From positions 1 through 64,000 of the forward strand of contig NZ_MTLG01000078.1 of NCBI RefSeq assembly GCF_002192695.1: 64,000 bases of DNA, read 5' to 3'. Below the pieces are notes generated by a model that had not been told where the DNA came from, ran no database searches, and saw only the letters and a list, made by a program, of their open reading frames with translations. Of the stretch, positions 17,518 through 26,578 are shown in pieces. Numbering within the stretch: the first letter of the stretch is position 1; every line of letters starts with the position of its first letter. The position numbers were made by a program, and so were the translations under genes. Source of the stretch: Achromobacter xylosoxidans (lineage in GTDB: Bacteria; Pseudomonadota; Gammaproteobacteria; Burkholderiales; Burkholderiaceae_B).

Positions 17518-19252
17518 ATTCCTCGGCCGTCTTGCTGGCCCGGCGCGCGCGGGGAGCTGCCTTGCCGGCGGTCTTGCTGGCAGTCTTGCGGGCAGGCTTG
17601 GCGGGCGCTTCGGCAACCGCCGCAGCCGCTGGCTCGGCCGCCGCCTGATCAGCCGGCGCGGTCTTGGCGGCGGTCTTCTTGGCAGCGGGACGGCTGCGCG
17701 TCGTGGCCCGCTTCGCAGCGGGCTTGCCGGCTGCGGGTTCTGCCACCGCAGGCGTGTCCGCCACGGGCTTGCCGGCCTGGGTCTCGTCCCTTGCGGCAAT
17801 CCTGGCCATGCCGCCCTCGAACGGGTCGGACATCTTGGCAGGCGTCTTGCTCGCAGGCTGGCTACGGCTTTCCGCGGCAGGTTGGGCAAAGGTCCATTCA
17901 GCGATATTCACCGCCGGCAACGGCTGGCGCGCTTGCGGCAGGGGCTTGGGCATGGGCGGCAGACGCGAAGGTTGGACAGGTTTCGATTCCTGCGCCCGAG
18001 CCAGGGCGTCGGCCCGCATGGCGTCCAGCTTGGCGGCATCCGCTTGTTCGCCGGCTTGCCCGGCGGCATCGGGCTGCGCGGTCGCCGGCGCTGGGGCGGG
18101 GGATTGCGCGGCTGCCGCGGTCGGGGCCGGCGCCTTGGCCGGCGCTTCGGCTGCGGGTTGAACGGCAGACGCCACCGACGAAGCTTCGGACGGCGCGGCA
18201 GCGCTCTCGCCAGCGGCTTCCTGCTCGGCCGTCTGGCCGGTTCCCCTGCCCTCGCCGCCCGACTTGCGCCCGCCGCGCGATTTGCGGCCGGAGCGGGAAC
18301 GGGATTCTTCCTGGGCCGCGCCTGCAGGCGCGTCGCCGGTCTCGGCCGCTGCCGGCTGACGGGCCGGGGCGGAACGGGATCCGCCATCGGCGGCGGCGCG
18401 ATTCGCGGCCGGCGCGCCGTCCGCGCTGTCGCGGTACACATAGGTGCCGGCGTTTTCCTCGCGCCCGACTTCCAGCAGGCCGCGCGATTGCGCCTCGTCC
18501 AGCAGGTTGCCGAAGGCGCGGAAGCCGTAGTAGGACTCGTTGAAATCCGGCCGGCGGCGCTTGAGGGCGTCCTTCAGGGCGGAGGCCCAGATCTTGCCGC
18601 TGTCGCCGCGTTCGGCCATGAGCGCCTCGAAGGTCTCCGCGACCATTTCCACGGCCTGGGTCTTGCGCGCTTCCAGTTCTTCCTTGCGGCGGCGTTCCTC
18701 GTCGGGCGTGCGGCGCTGCTGGCTCGCCGTGCCACCGCCACGGTTGTCGCGGCGGGCGTCCGCCGCGCGCTGGCCTTCGCGCGCCAGGTCGTCATAGAAG
18801 ATGAATTCATCGCAGTTGGCGATGAGCAGGTCCGAGGTGGACTGCTTCACGCCCACGCCGATCACCTTCTTGTTGTTCTCGCGCAGCTTGGACACCAGGG
18901 GCGAAAAATCGGAATCCCCGCTGATGATCACGAAGGTGTTGACGTGGGACTTGGTGTAGCAAAAGTCCAGCGCGTCGACCACCAGCCGGATGTCGGCGGA
19001 ATTCTTGCCGGACTGGCGCACGTGCGGGATCTCGATCAGTTCGAAATTGGCCTCGTGCATGGGGGCCTTGAATTCCTTGTACCGCTCCCAGTCGCAATAG
19101 GCCTTCTTGACCACGATGCTGCCCTTGAGCAGCAGCCGTTCCAGCACCGGCCGGATATCGAACTTCTGGTATTTGGTGTCGCGCACGCCCAGCGCCACGT
19201 TCTCGAAATCACAGAAAAGCGCCATGCTGACGTTTTCGTTGGGGGTATTCAT
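17513..19252 (-). CDS. NYN-domain putative ribonuclease with LOTUS/OST-HTH domain and basic tail
   Basis: A 579-residue protein. Residues 8-150 form a NYN (LabA-like, PIN-fold) domain with the acidic residues kept: Asp15 in LFCDFENVAL, Asp87 in NSADIRL, Asp113 and Asp115 in SGDSDFSPL. Residues of about 185-275 look like an OST-HTH/LOTUS RNA-binding domain (SALKDALKRRRPDFNESYYG). The remaining roughly 300 residues are disordered, Ala/Pro-rich, and end in Lys-Ala-Ala-Lys repeats like histone H1 or AlgP. GGAGC precedes the ATG at 19252; the frame upstream is antisense to the next gene. It probably acts on RNA in the cytoplasm. Confidence 0.88.
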   Translation of the reverse strand: MNTPNENVSMALFCDFENVALGVRDTKYQKFDIRPVLERLLLKGSIVVKKAYCDWERYKEFKAPMHEANFELIEIPHVRQSGKNSADIRLVVDALDFCYTKSHVNTFVIISGDSDFSPLVSKLRENNKKVIGVGVKQSTSDLLIANCDEFIFYDDLAREGQRAADARRDNRGGGTASQQRRTPDEERRRKEELEARKTQAVEMVAETFEALMAERGDSGKIWASALKDALKRRRPDFNESYYGFRAFGNLLDEAQSRGLLEVGREENAGTYVYRDSADGAPAANRAAADGGSRSAPARQPAAAETGDAPAGAAQEESRSRSGRKSRGGRKSGGEGRGTGQTAEQEAAGESAAAPSEASSVASAVQPAAEAPAKAPAPTAAAAQSPAPAPATAQPDAAGQAGEQADAAKLDAMRADALARAQESKPVQPSRLPPMPKPLPQARQPLPAVNIAEWTFAQPAAESRSQPASKTPAKMSDPFEGGMARIAARDETQAGKPVADTPAVAEPAAGKPAAKRATTRSRPAAKKTAAKTAPADQAAAEPAAAAVAEAPAKPARKTASKTAGKAAPRARRASKTAEES

Positions 19253-19354
19253 GTTTTTGCTCCAATGCTGCGGCGGCGCCGGGCGAGACGCCGCCAGATG
19301 ACGCTCATGATATACATATCTGCCGCCGATACGCGGCGCCACCCCCCAGCAGCC

Positions 19355-19924
19355 ATGCCTGAAGCTCCGTTGTTCCCGCCTCTTGCCACCGACCGCCTGG
19401 TCCTGCAGCCCTTGGAAATCGGCGATGCCGAGGCCATCCAGCGCCTGTTTCCGCAGTGGGAAGTGGTGCGCTACCTGGTCGATCAAGTGCCATGGCCCTA
19501 CCCGCCCGACGGCGCGCGCCACTATCTGGAGCAAGTGGCGATCCCTGCGATGCGGCGGGGCAAGGAGTGGCACTGGTCCATCCGCACCCGCCAGGCGCCC
19601 GGCAGCCTGATCGGCATCGTCAGCCTGATGGACGACGATCCCTGGAACAACCGCGGTTTCTGGCTGGACCCCGCCCATCAAGGCCGCGGCTACATGACCG
19701 AGGCCAGCGAGGCCGCCACCGCCTACTGGTTCGAAGTGTTGGGCAAGCCGCTGCTGCGCGCCCCCAAGGCCGCTGTCAACGCGGCTTCGCGCCGCATCTC
19801 GCAGCGCAGCGGCATGCGACTGGTCGGCACCGAGGAACGCGGCTACGTCAGCGGCCGCCTGCCCACGGAAATCTGGGAGATCAGCCGCGAGGAATGGAAC
19901 GCCCGCAAGCGCCGCCTGGGCTGA
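19355..19924 (+). CDS. GNAT family N-acetyltransferase
   Basis: A 189-residue acetyltransferase of the RimJ/RimL-like group. TDRLVLQPLEIGDAEA is the usual opening, GFWLDPAHQGRGYMTEA is the acetyl-CoA pyrophosphate-binding motif A, and the C-terminal AAVNAASRRISQRSGMRLVG matches motif B. ATG 19355 gives the standard N-terminus; ATG 19307 would add 16 residues. It is divergent from the NYN-LOTUS gene. The acceptor is unknown. Confidence 0.9.
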   Translation: MPEAPLFPPLATDRLVLQPLEIGDAEAIQRLFPQWEVVRYLVDQVPWPYPPDGARHYLEQVAIPAMRRGKEWHWSIRTRQAPGSLIGIVSLMDDDPWNNRGFWLDPAHQGRGYMTEASEAATAYWFEVLGKPLLRAPKAAVNAASRRISQRSGMRLVGTEERGYVSGRLPTEIWEISREEWNARKRRLG

Positions 19925-20146
19925 CGCCGGGCCGGCGGCAGGCCGGCGCCAGGCGCCAGACGATCCTGCATCTTATCCGACCCCATTATTTTCGGGATGA
20001 CGCGCGCCCCCTGGCCCGGTCCAAGCCGCCGCTTACCGCCCTTTTCGCCCCGTTTTCCGGCCGATTGACCCGGCCCGGCGCTGGCTAGAATTCCCGAAAA
20101 TCCGGCATTCCGCGCACGGAATGCCTATGTTTATCGGGCAAGATCC

Positions 20147-21037
20147 ATGAATCCGTCTACCGTCATCGGCGCCGCCGTCGGCCTGCTTACCCTGGTTATC
20201 GTCGTGGCCCTGGCCGCCACCGACCCCGGCATGTACATCAACCTGCCGGGCCTGGCCATCGTGCTGGGCGGCACCGCGGCCGCCGTGTTCATCGCCTACC
20301 CGCTGTCGGAAGTGCTGCGCGTCTTCAAGCTGGTGCGCACCGTCTTTCGCAACGACCAGCACGACCAGCAGCGCGACATCGAGGAACTGGTGTCCATGGC
20401 CCAGCTGTGGATGAACACCGACGTCCGCAAGGTCGAGCAGGAACTCAAGAAGGTCAGCAACCCCTTTCTGCGCACCGGCGTGCAGCTGATCATCGACAAT
20501 ACGCCCGAGGACCAGATCATCGAGCTGCTGCAATGGCGTGTGGCGCGGCTGCGCGCCCGCGAACAGGCCGAGGCCCAGATGTTCCGCGTCATGGCCACCT
20601 TCGCTCCGGCCTTCGGCATGCTGGGCACGCTGGTGGGCCTGATCAACCTGATGTCGGTGCTGGGCGACGGCAGCATGCAGATGATCGGCCAGCAGCTGGC
20701 CATCGGCCTGATGACCACCTTCTACGGCATCCTGCTGGCCAACCTGGTCTGCAAGCCCATCGCGCTCAAGCTGGAACGCCGCACCGCAAGGCGCGTCGAA
20801 TCCATGAACATGGTGCTGCAGGGCATCGCCATGATGTGCGAGAAGCGCGGCCCAGCGGTGGTGCGCGAAACCCTGAATTCCTTCGTCATGCACGTCGAGG
20901 ACGAAATCTACGACGGCGGCGCGGACGCCAAGCCGCAGGCCGCGCAAGCCAAGGCAGAAGGCCAGATCAAGCCCGCGGCCAAACCTGCCGCGGCCCAACC
21001 CGTCTCCATCGCCCGTCCTGCCGCCGCGCGCCAATGA
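20147..21037 (+). CDS. MotA/PomA-like stator protein (MotA/TolQ/ExbB family)
   Basis: A 296-residue inner-membrane protein with four predicted membrane segments: two near the start, a cytoplasmic domain (about 50-145), then FAPAFGMLGTLVGLINLM and FYGILLANLVCKPIA. This is the MotA/PomA arrangement with the torque-type cytoplasmic loop. The last 40 residues are an Ala/Lys/Pro tail. It overlaps the MotB-like gene by four bases (ATGA), so the two form a stator pair. No flagellar or chemotaxis genes are nearby, so this may be an accessory flagellar stator or a motor for another envelope process. Confidence 0.88.
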   Translation: MNPSTVIGAAVGLLTLVIVVALAATDPGMYINLPGLAIVLGGTAAAVFIAYPLSEVLRVFKLVRTVFRNDQHDQQRDIEELVSMAQLWMNTDVRKVEQELKKVSNPFLRTGVQLIIDNTPEDQIIELLQWRVARLRAREQAEAQMFRVMATFAPAFGMLGTLVGLINLMSVLGDGSMQMIGQQLAIGLMTTFYGILLANLVCKPIALKLERRTARRVESMNMVLQGIAMMCEKRGPAVVRETLNSFVMHVEDEIYDGGADAKPQAAQAKAEGQIKPAAKPAAAQPVSIARPAAARQ

Positions 21038-21990
21038 GCCTGATTTCCCCCACCCTGGCGCAACGGATCGAGCAGGCCCGCCAGGCCCAGCTACGCGCCG
21101 AGAAAGCGGCGGCCAATAGCGGCTGGCGTCCCAGCAAGAGCGACCGCAAGGACCGCTACGCCCGCTGGCACGTCGAGGAAACCGTCGAACAGGACTCCGA
21201 GAACTGGCTGCTGAGCTATCTGGACCTGATCACCCTGCTCCTGGCCATGCTGGTCGTTCTGCTGGCGCTCACGCGCCTGCATGGCGGCGCCTTCGGCCAG
21301 TCGGAACAGCCGGTGGAATTGGTCGGCACGCTGGCCGCCAGCGGCCTGCCCGCTTACGACGGCGAGTATTCCGAATTCGACGCCGTCCAGATTCCCGCAA
21401 GCTGGGCGCAGGCCGAGGCGCCGGCGGCCACGGTCGCGGCCGCGCCGGCGCAGCCAACGCAGGAAGGCGCGATCGTCGCCGACGCCGCCCCGCCGCTGCG
21501 CGCGCCGTCCAAGGAGTCGCTCGGTCTGGGCGACCTGGGCAAATCGGTGGATGTGATCATCAACGAACAGTCGGTGAGCTTTCGCATCAGCAATGAACTG
21601 CTGTTCCCATCCGGCCAGGCCACCCTCAGCCCCACCGGCCTGGACGTGATCAAGCGCCTGGCCGCCATCCTCAACAAGAACGAATACCAGGTCTCGGTCG
21701 AGGGCCACAGCGACCCGGTGCCCATCCAGACCCGGCAATTCGCGTCCAACTGGGAACTGTCCAGCAGCCGCGCCACCAGCGTGCTGCGTGAACTGGTCCG
21801 CGACGGCGTATCGGCCCAACGCCTGCGCGCCGTCGGCTACGCCGAGACCCGTCCCATCGAGTCCAACGATACCCCCGCCGGCCGCGCGGCCAACCGGCGC
21901 GTGGAACTGATCATGGACATCGCGGCGCCGCAGAAGGCGGCGCAGGGTCCGGTGCCTGCCGCGCCGGCAAGCGCACCCAGCCAGGGCTAG
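21034..21990 (+). CDS. MotB-like stator protein with OmpA domain
   Basis: A 318-residue partner of the MotA-like protein. A cytoplasmic N-terminus is followed by a single membrane segment NWLLSYLDLITLLLAMLVVL carrying the proton-accepting Asp64, as MotB requires. A Pro/Ala linker leads to a C-terminal OmpA peptidoglycan-binding domain (VEGHSDPVPI, NWELSSSRATSVL, ANRRVEL). The ATG at 21034 overlaps the MotA-like stop; the long in-frame extension upstream lies inside the MotA-like gene and is not real. The proton coupling predicted here is by family analogy. Confidence 0.9.
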   Translation: MSLISPTLAQRIEQARQAQLRAEKAAANSGWRPSKSDRKDRYARWHVEETVEQDSENWLLSYLDLITLLLAMLVVLLALTRLHGGAFGQSEQPVELVGTLAASGLPAYDGEYSEFDAVQIPASWAQAEAPAATVAAAPAQPTQEGAIVADAAPPLRAPSKESLGLGDLGKSVDVIINEQSVSFRISNELLFPSGQATLSPTGLDVIKRLAAILNKNEYQVSVEGHSDPVPIQTRQFASNWELSSSRATSVLRELVRDGVSAQRLRAVGYAETRPIESNDTPAGRAANRRVELIMDIAAPQKAAQGPVPAAPASAPSQG

Positions 21991-22025
21991 CGCCACAAGG
22001 GTCGCCACGCGGCCCAAGCGAAGCG

Positions 22026-22457
22026 CTACCGCATTCTTGGGCTTCTCGGCCGGTCATTCTGGATCGCGGCAAAGAAGAACGCCGTGGTGAGACCAAACAG
22101 GATGAGTCCGTTCACCGCCTCGATGGCGCCGACGAGCTGCCAATGAGGCGGCAAGAACGCCGGCGCGTGCCCATAACTGGTGATGGCCTCCAGCGAATAG
22201 AGGATGGCCGCGGAAAGATCCGGGACTGCGCCTATGTGCACATAGAGCAAGGCCCAGGCCAGCGCCTCCAGAGCGTGCAGGATCGCTGCAAACAAGGCAA
22301 AGATTGCAACGGACAGGCCAAAGAGGATCTTGCTCTGGCCCCAGTGGGCCGGCGCCGCAGCCAGTATCCTGGCCATGGTCATGAATGCCGTGACGTGCAT
22401 GACGATAGTGGCGACGAATAATGGCAAGCCCCAAAGCCAATCATCTTCCCAGATCAT
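22026..22457 (-). CDS. Degenerate K+-channel-like membrane protein
   Basis: A 143-residue membrane protein with predicted helices at about 8-30, 44-72 and 106-131. Between the last two, AILYSLEAITSYGHAPA (about 84-100) has the layout of an Ion_trans_2 pore helix and filter, but the filter TVGYG reads TSYGH (residues 93-97). The following helix GLILFGLTTAFFFAAIQ is typical of TM2 in such channels. It may be a channel of altered selectivity or a non-conducting relative. It is convergent with the MotB-like gene and downstream of the OmpA lipoprotein gene. Confidence 0.7.
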   Translation of the reverse strand: MIWEDDWLWGLPLFVATIVMHVTAFMTMARILAAAPAHWGQSKILFGLSVAIFALFAAILHALEALAWALLYVHIGAVPDLSAAILYSLEAITSYGHAPAFLPPHWQLVGAIEAVNGLILFGLTTAFFFAAIQNDRPRSPRMR

Positions 22458-22566
22458 GCGCCGCCTCCCGGTCCTGGATCGTTCGATCAGAGAATTCCCC
22501 CGGCATTCAACTCCCGAACACTGCCAGGCCCCGTTCGGGAGCGCGCTCTGGCGGACAAGAAATGGG

Positions 22567-23118
22567 CTAAGGTCGTCCGGCCGACGTAATCACGATCTCG
22601 ACACGCCGGTTCTGCGCCTTGCCTTGAGGCGTCGAGTTGCTTGCCACCGGGCGGGCATCACCAAAGCCTTGCGCCGAAATCGAATTCAACGGCACTCCCT
22701 TCGAGGTCAGGAAGCGCGCGACATTGTCCGCTCTTGCGGACGACAGTTCGAGGTTGGAGGGGAAATGTGATCTCAACTCCGGGCCGATCGGTTCATTGTC
22801 GGTGAATCCCTGCACCACGACCTGCTGCCCCGGCAGATTGGAAAGTGTAGGGGCTATCTTGGCGAGAGTCTGTTCACCTTTCGGACTAAGTCTCCAGCCG
22901 CCCTCGGGGAAAAGTATCTCGTTGACCATCGTCACCTTGAGTTCATTTTGCAGTTGCGTGATCTGCGCGCGCTCACCGCTCAACTCCGTAGTGAGCTTTT
23001 GGTTGAGAGCCGCATACTCGGCCGCCAACTGGGCCTCTTTGTCATAGGTCTTTTTGGTAACGCAACCCGAGACCGCCAGCATTAAACACGCCAATACCGC
23101 AAATTTGCCTGGCTTCAT
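22567..23118 (-). CDS. OmpA-family lipoprotein
   Basis: A 183-residue outer-membrane lipoprotein of Pal/YiaD type. The lipobox is AVSGC with Cys19. A helical stretch (about 22-60, likely coiled coil) is followed by an OmpA peptidoglycan-binding domain: VQGFTDNEPIGPEL, NLELSSARADNVARFL and QNRRVEIV. GGAGAG precedes the ATG at 23118; an ATG four codons upstream is also open. It is divergent from an AraC-type regulator across 154 bases. Confidence 0.9.
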   Translation of the reverse strand: MKPGKFAVLACLMLAVSGCVTKKTYDKEAQLAAEYAALNQKLTTELSGERAQITQLQNELKVTMVNEILFPEGGWRLSPKGEQTLAKIAPTLSNLPGQQVVVQGFTDNEPIGPELRSHFPSNLELSSARADNVARFLTSKGVPLNSISAQGFGDARPVASNSTPQGKAQNRRVEIVITSAGRP

Positions 23119-23272
23119 ATTTCTCTCCACCGATGTTGTAAAACGGCAGCGCGAGCGGCTGGCTCGTTCCGCCGAATGTAATATTTGATTCGCACGACAG
23201 GACCGACCTCTGCAATTCTCAAAAAAGAGAGTTGACAGGTTCTACGTAACTACATGGCAAAGGTAGTCAGAA

Positions 23273-24355
23273 GTGAACCCAGTCACCACTCATTTGACGC
23301 CAGCATCCTGTCGGCCATCTCCAGGTTCCGGCGCTCTGGCGCCTCCCGTGAAGTCAGTCACGACCTTGGCAGGGGTATCAAGCCTGGTGCGGCACGCGTT
23401 CGGCGACAGGATCTTGAGGTACGCCAAGGAAGCCGTGATGCTCGATATCGAGCTGATCGAAAACCAGGAGTGCTTTATCCCCCAGGTCGTCATGACAGAC
23501 TTCCTGTGGGAGATCGAACGGCGTTCCGGCGAAGCCAACCTGGCCCTGCTTGCCGCGCCATGCTTGTCTCTCAAGACCTACGGCCGCTGGGGAGAATATG
23601 TTCTGGCTGCCGACAGCCTGGGCGAAGCGATCGCGCGGGCCGCGTCCTCATTGGGCTACCACAGCACGGGCGACCGGATGCAGCTCACGATCGACCAGGG
23701 CATTGCCCGAATCAGCTATTTCCATGCCATGCGGGGCCGTCGAGGCTACCCGCACATTGCAACCGGCACCGCGTCGGTGCTGCTCAGCCTGCTGCGCCCC
23801 TATGTGGAAGCGGACTTTCTTCCCATCCGGATCGAACTGGACATACGCCGTCCGGCGGCATGCGCTCCTTTCGAGGATATCTTCCTGTGTCCCCTCGTAT
23901 TCGAGGCCGAAGCCGTATCCGTCTGCATTGACGCCCGCTTGCTGCAGCGCCCTGCCAAGGCGGGACATCGGCCGCGCCTGGTGACGATCGAAGACGTCGC
24001 GCGGGTGCTGCTGGAACCTGCCGATCTGGGCAATTTTCTGGGCGTGGTGGTCGCGCACATCCGCGCGCAGGTTCAAAGCGGCGCCGTGTCGATCGACAGC
24101 ACGGCTCGGGCGTTGGGCAGCAGCGTGCGCACGCTGCAACGCGTGCTGCGCCGCGATAGCGGCTCCGACTTCAGAGAACTCGTGAACGTCATCCGCATGC
24201 GCCGCGCGAAGGAATTGCTCGCGGGAACGAATGCTTCGATCACCGAGATTGCGACGGAATTTGGATATTCCAGTCCCGCGAATTTCGCGCGCGCGTTTCG
24301 CCATGCCGCCGGCATGGCGCCGCACGAGTATCGGCTCAGCCAGAAAGCAGGCTAG
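23273..24355 (+). CDS. AraC family regulator with arabinose-binding-like sensor domain
   Basis: A 360-residue regulator (GTG start) of the OruR/VirS-like AraC group. The N-terminal domain (about 40-240) matches the large AraC-type sensor domain, and the C-terminus has two helix-turn-helices (STARALGSSVRTLQRVLRR and ITEIATEFGYSSPANFARAF). AAGG upstream of GTG 23273 supports that start. It overlaps the end of the outer-membrane barrel gene by four bases tail to tail. Likely targets are the DUF1254/barrel operon or the divergent OmpA lipoprotein. Confidence 0.88.
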   Translation: MNPVTTHLTPASCRPSPGSGALAPPVKSVTTLAGVSSLVRHAFGDRILRYAKEAVMLDIELIENQECFIPQVVMTDFLWEIERRSGEANLALLAAPCLSLKTYGRWGEYVLAADSLGEAIARAASSLGYHSTGDRMQLTIDQGIARISYFHAMRGRRGYPHIATGTASVLLSLLRPYVEADFLPIRIELDIRRPAACAPFEDIFLCPLVFEAEAVSVCIDARLLQRPAKAGHRPRLVTIEDVARVLLEPADLGNFLGVVVAHIRAQVQSGAVSIDSTARALGSSVRTLQRVLRRDSGSDFRELVNVIRMRRAKELLAGTNASITEIATEFGYSSPANFARAFRHAAGMAPHEYRLSQKAG

Positions 24356-25125
24356 AAGCGTATGGTCAAACCCGCCATCGGCCCCTGCAGCACGGCGTCA
24401 AACTTGAACCCCCCTCGGTTGTAATCCACGCCCAGGGCGCGGTAGCCGACGGCCGCCGACACGCTCTTGCTGAAGTTGTAGCCGACACCCAGCCCTACAT
24501 CCCAGTCCGCATCCGCACCGCCTGCGCCGATCAGGCCCCAACCGGTGATGTAGAACTTCTGGGTCAACACGTAGTTTCCGCGTACTCCCACCAGCCCATC
24601 GACCCACGTGGCGCCGTCGCTGGTCTTTCTGCCATTAAGATGCGCGCCTTTCAGGGTGAGGTCGGTATCGACCGACCAGACCCGCAAGCCCGCCACGACG
24701 TCCAACTGGTGCGGCGAGTTCTCGAGGACGGAATAACCGACTCCGATAAGTCCGGCAAATGTCGACGTCTGCACCTCTGCGCTGGTGGCCAGAATGCCGT
24801 GCGGCGTATCGCCTTGCGAACCGATTTTTGTGTAGATCAGATCGCCGAAGATGCTGTAGCGCCCTTTGCGCGCCTCGCCGATCAGCATGGCGCCGAAATC
24901 GAGGTTGTCGAACAGCTTGTCGAAGCCCGCGTCAAAATCGATGACGGGCGAACGCGATTGGGATGTCTTGCCCGACAGCCCGGCTGCCCAGAAGTACGGC
25001 GTGATCGAGTACGCCCATTCGCTGGAAGGCGGGGAGTCTGCGGCGGCAGCCTCCCCTTCCGCGCCTGCAACGCAACCGGCATAGAGCAAGCCGCCAAGCA
25101 GGCAGCCCGTGATTTTCTTTTTCAT
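24352..25125 (-). CDS. Outer-membrane beta-barrel protein
   Basis: A 257-residue exported protein. The signal peptide (MKKKITGCLLGGLLYAGCV) could be processed by signal peptidase I or, given LYAGC, as a lipoprotein. The mature part shows alternating hydrophobic strands ending in aromatic residues (WAYSITPYFWAAGLSG, YSIFGDLIYTKIG) and finishes in Phe (AGLTIRF), the usual C-terminal signature of an outer-membrane barrel. It lies 10 bases downstream of the DUF1254 gene, forming a probable operon. Confidence 0.8.
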   Translation of the reverse strand: MKKKITGCLLGGLLYAGCVAGAEGEAAAADSPPSSEWAYSITPYFWAAGLSGKTSQSRSPVIDFDAGFDKLFDNLDFGAMLIGEARKGRYSIFGDLIYTKIGSQGDTPHGILATSAEVQTSTFAGLIGVGYSVLENSPHQLDVVAGLRVWSVDTDLTLKGAHLNGRKTSDGATWVDGLVGVRGNYVLTQKFYITGWGLIGAGGADADWDVGLGVGYNFSKSVSAAVGYRALGVDYNRGGFKFDAVLQGPMAGLTIRF

Positions 25126-25135
25126 CGCTGGCGGA

Positions 25136-26578
25136 TCAGCTGACTCTTCTTACCGGCGGAATGGTCCACGATCCGTTGATGATCGAAGGATCGCTCTCAT
25201 TGGGCCAATAGAGGCGCATCATCAGGATGAATTCTCCCTTGGGCGCCGGCAGCCAGTTCGACTCCAGGCCCGGGCCGGGAGATTCGTGCTGGATGAGCAG
25301 ATCGATCGAGCCGTCCGCTTTTGCTTTCAGCGGTTGGCGCGCGCTGATGGAATAGCGGTTGAGGGGGTTGTCGACAAAGAAGTAGTCCGCGTCATACATG
25401 GTCAATGACCAGAATCCGGAAACCGGCGGCGTAAGCCCCTTCTTGAACGACAGCACGTACTTTTCCGACCCGTTGTAGACGCGCTTGATCGCCCCGGTAT
25501 CCGATTTCAGGGAGGTGGGATAGATCGCATCCTGCGGCCGGTTGGCGCCCAAGCCTATCGCGGTGATCAGGGCGCGCTGGATATAGTTGGTGCCATAAAT
25601 ACCCGTCTTCGTCGTGAAGCCCCAGCCGTCGACGTCCTGGATGTCGCCGCCGCTGGACTTGAAGTGCGTCATGATCCGTCCGAAACCCACCTGCGGAATC
25701 CGTTTGGCAAGGGCGGGATCGAGCTTGCTCTTGTCGAAGTTCTGGCCAGGCACGATACCCATCGAAGCGAGCTTCGCCACCATGGGCGCATCCGCCGCGC
25801 TCGGCGGGTTTCTTTTCAGCAGCTCGGCAAACAAGGTGAAGTATTCGATCGCGTCCATGTTGTTGACCTGGTCGCGGACGGACGCTTTCATGTCGATGGC
25901 GGGATCGACCTTGCCTTGGGGCGGATTCCAGCTCTTGCCCCAGGCGCTGAGGGGACAGAGCTTTACTTCATCCTGCAGCTTGTGGACTTTGGCATAGTCT
26001 TCCGGCGTGCCTGAACAGTAGATGCGGCCCAGCAGCCACACGATGCTGGTCGGCGACTTGTATTGCGTCATGCCTGAAGGAATCGCGCCTTCCCAGCCCG
26101 GCCCCGTCACCACGAAGGTTTGGGGACCTGTGCCGGTCGTGCGTTTTCCAGGCACATCAAACACGGTCGTCCAGCCATCAAGCATCGGGAACAGCGCGTA
26201 GCGGTCGTCCAGGTCGGGCAGGCTGACGACCCAGGGCTCGTCGCCCACATCGAAAAAGGCCGTGGTGTAGAGGGTGTCGGCGTTCGGCGCGGTCACGTCG
26301 CGGAATTTGGCGTCGGGATATTGGCGCAGCTTGATGAGATGGCCCATGGGAGCGCGGGTGCCCTTCGGCTCCGCGACGTTGGTGATGACCCGGCGGGTCA
26401 TTTCCATCGTCACCAGGGGATACGCGTAAATATAGGCTTCGGTCGCCAGCGCGAACCGCTCATCGCCTTCCGGGAAATTCGCGACCAGGCCGTCGGCCGC
26501 GCGCGCGGAAGCACCCAGGGTGGCGGTTGCCAGCAAGGCGACGCCACCGGCGTTGAATTCTCGACGTGTTAGCTTCAT
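25136..26578 (-). CDS. Exported DUF1254/DUF1214 protein
   Basis: A 480-residue protein with a twin-arginine signal (LTRREFNAGGVALLATA), suggesting export after folding. The N-terminal half is DUF1254 (EAYIYAYPLVTMEMTRRVIT, and TAPNADTLYTTAFFDVG), the C-terminal part is DUF1214 (GFWSLTMYDADYFFV, NRYSIS). Such proteins are widespread, often paired with porin-like proteins; the reaction is not known to me. GGAG precedes the ATG. It is the first gene of the pair with the outer-membrane barrel. Confidence 0.92.
   Translation of the reverse strand: MKLTRREFNAGGVALLATATLGASARAADGLVANFPEGDERFALATEAYIYAYPLVTMEMTRRVITNVAEPKGTRAPMGHLIKLRQYPDAKFRDVTAPNADTLYTTAFFDVGDEPWVVSLPDLDDRYALFPMLDGWTTVFDVPGKRTTGTGPQTFVVTGPGWEGAIPSGMTQYKSPTSIVWLLGRIYCSGTPEDYAKVHKLQDEVKLCPLSAWGKSWNPPQGKVDPAIDMKASVRDQVNNMDAIEYFTLFAELLKRNPPSAADAPMVAKLASMGIVPGQNFDKSKLDPALAKRIPQVGFGRIMTHFKSSGGDIQDVDGWGFTTKTGIYGTNYIQRALITAIGLGANRPQDAIYPTSLKSDTGAIKRVYNGSEKYVLSFKKGLTPPVSGFWSLTMYDADYFFVDNPLNRYSISARQPLKAKADGSIDLLIQHESPGPGLESNWLPAPKGEFILMMRLYWPNESDPSIINGSWTIPPVRRVS

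Noticed and set aside
19253..19681. N-terminal extension of the NYN-LOTUS frame
   Set aside because: The extra 143 residues lie antisense to the acetyltransferase gene and have no domain; the ATG at 19252 has a good ribosome-binding site.
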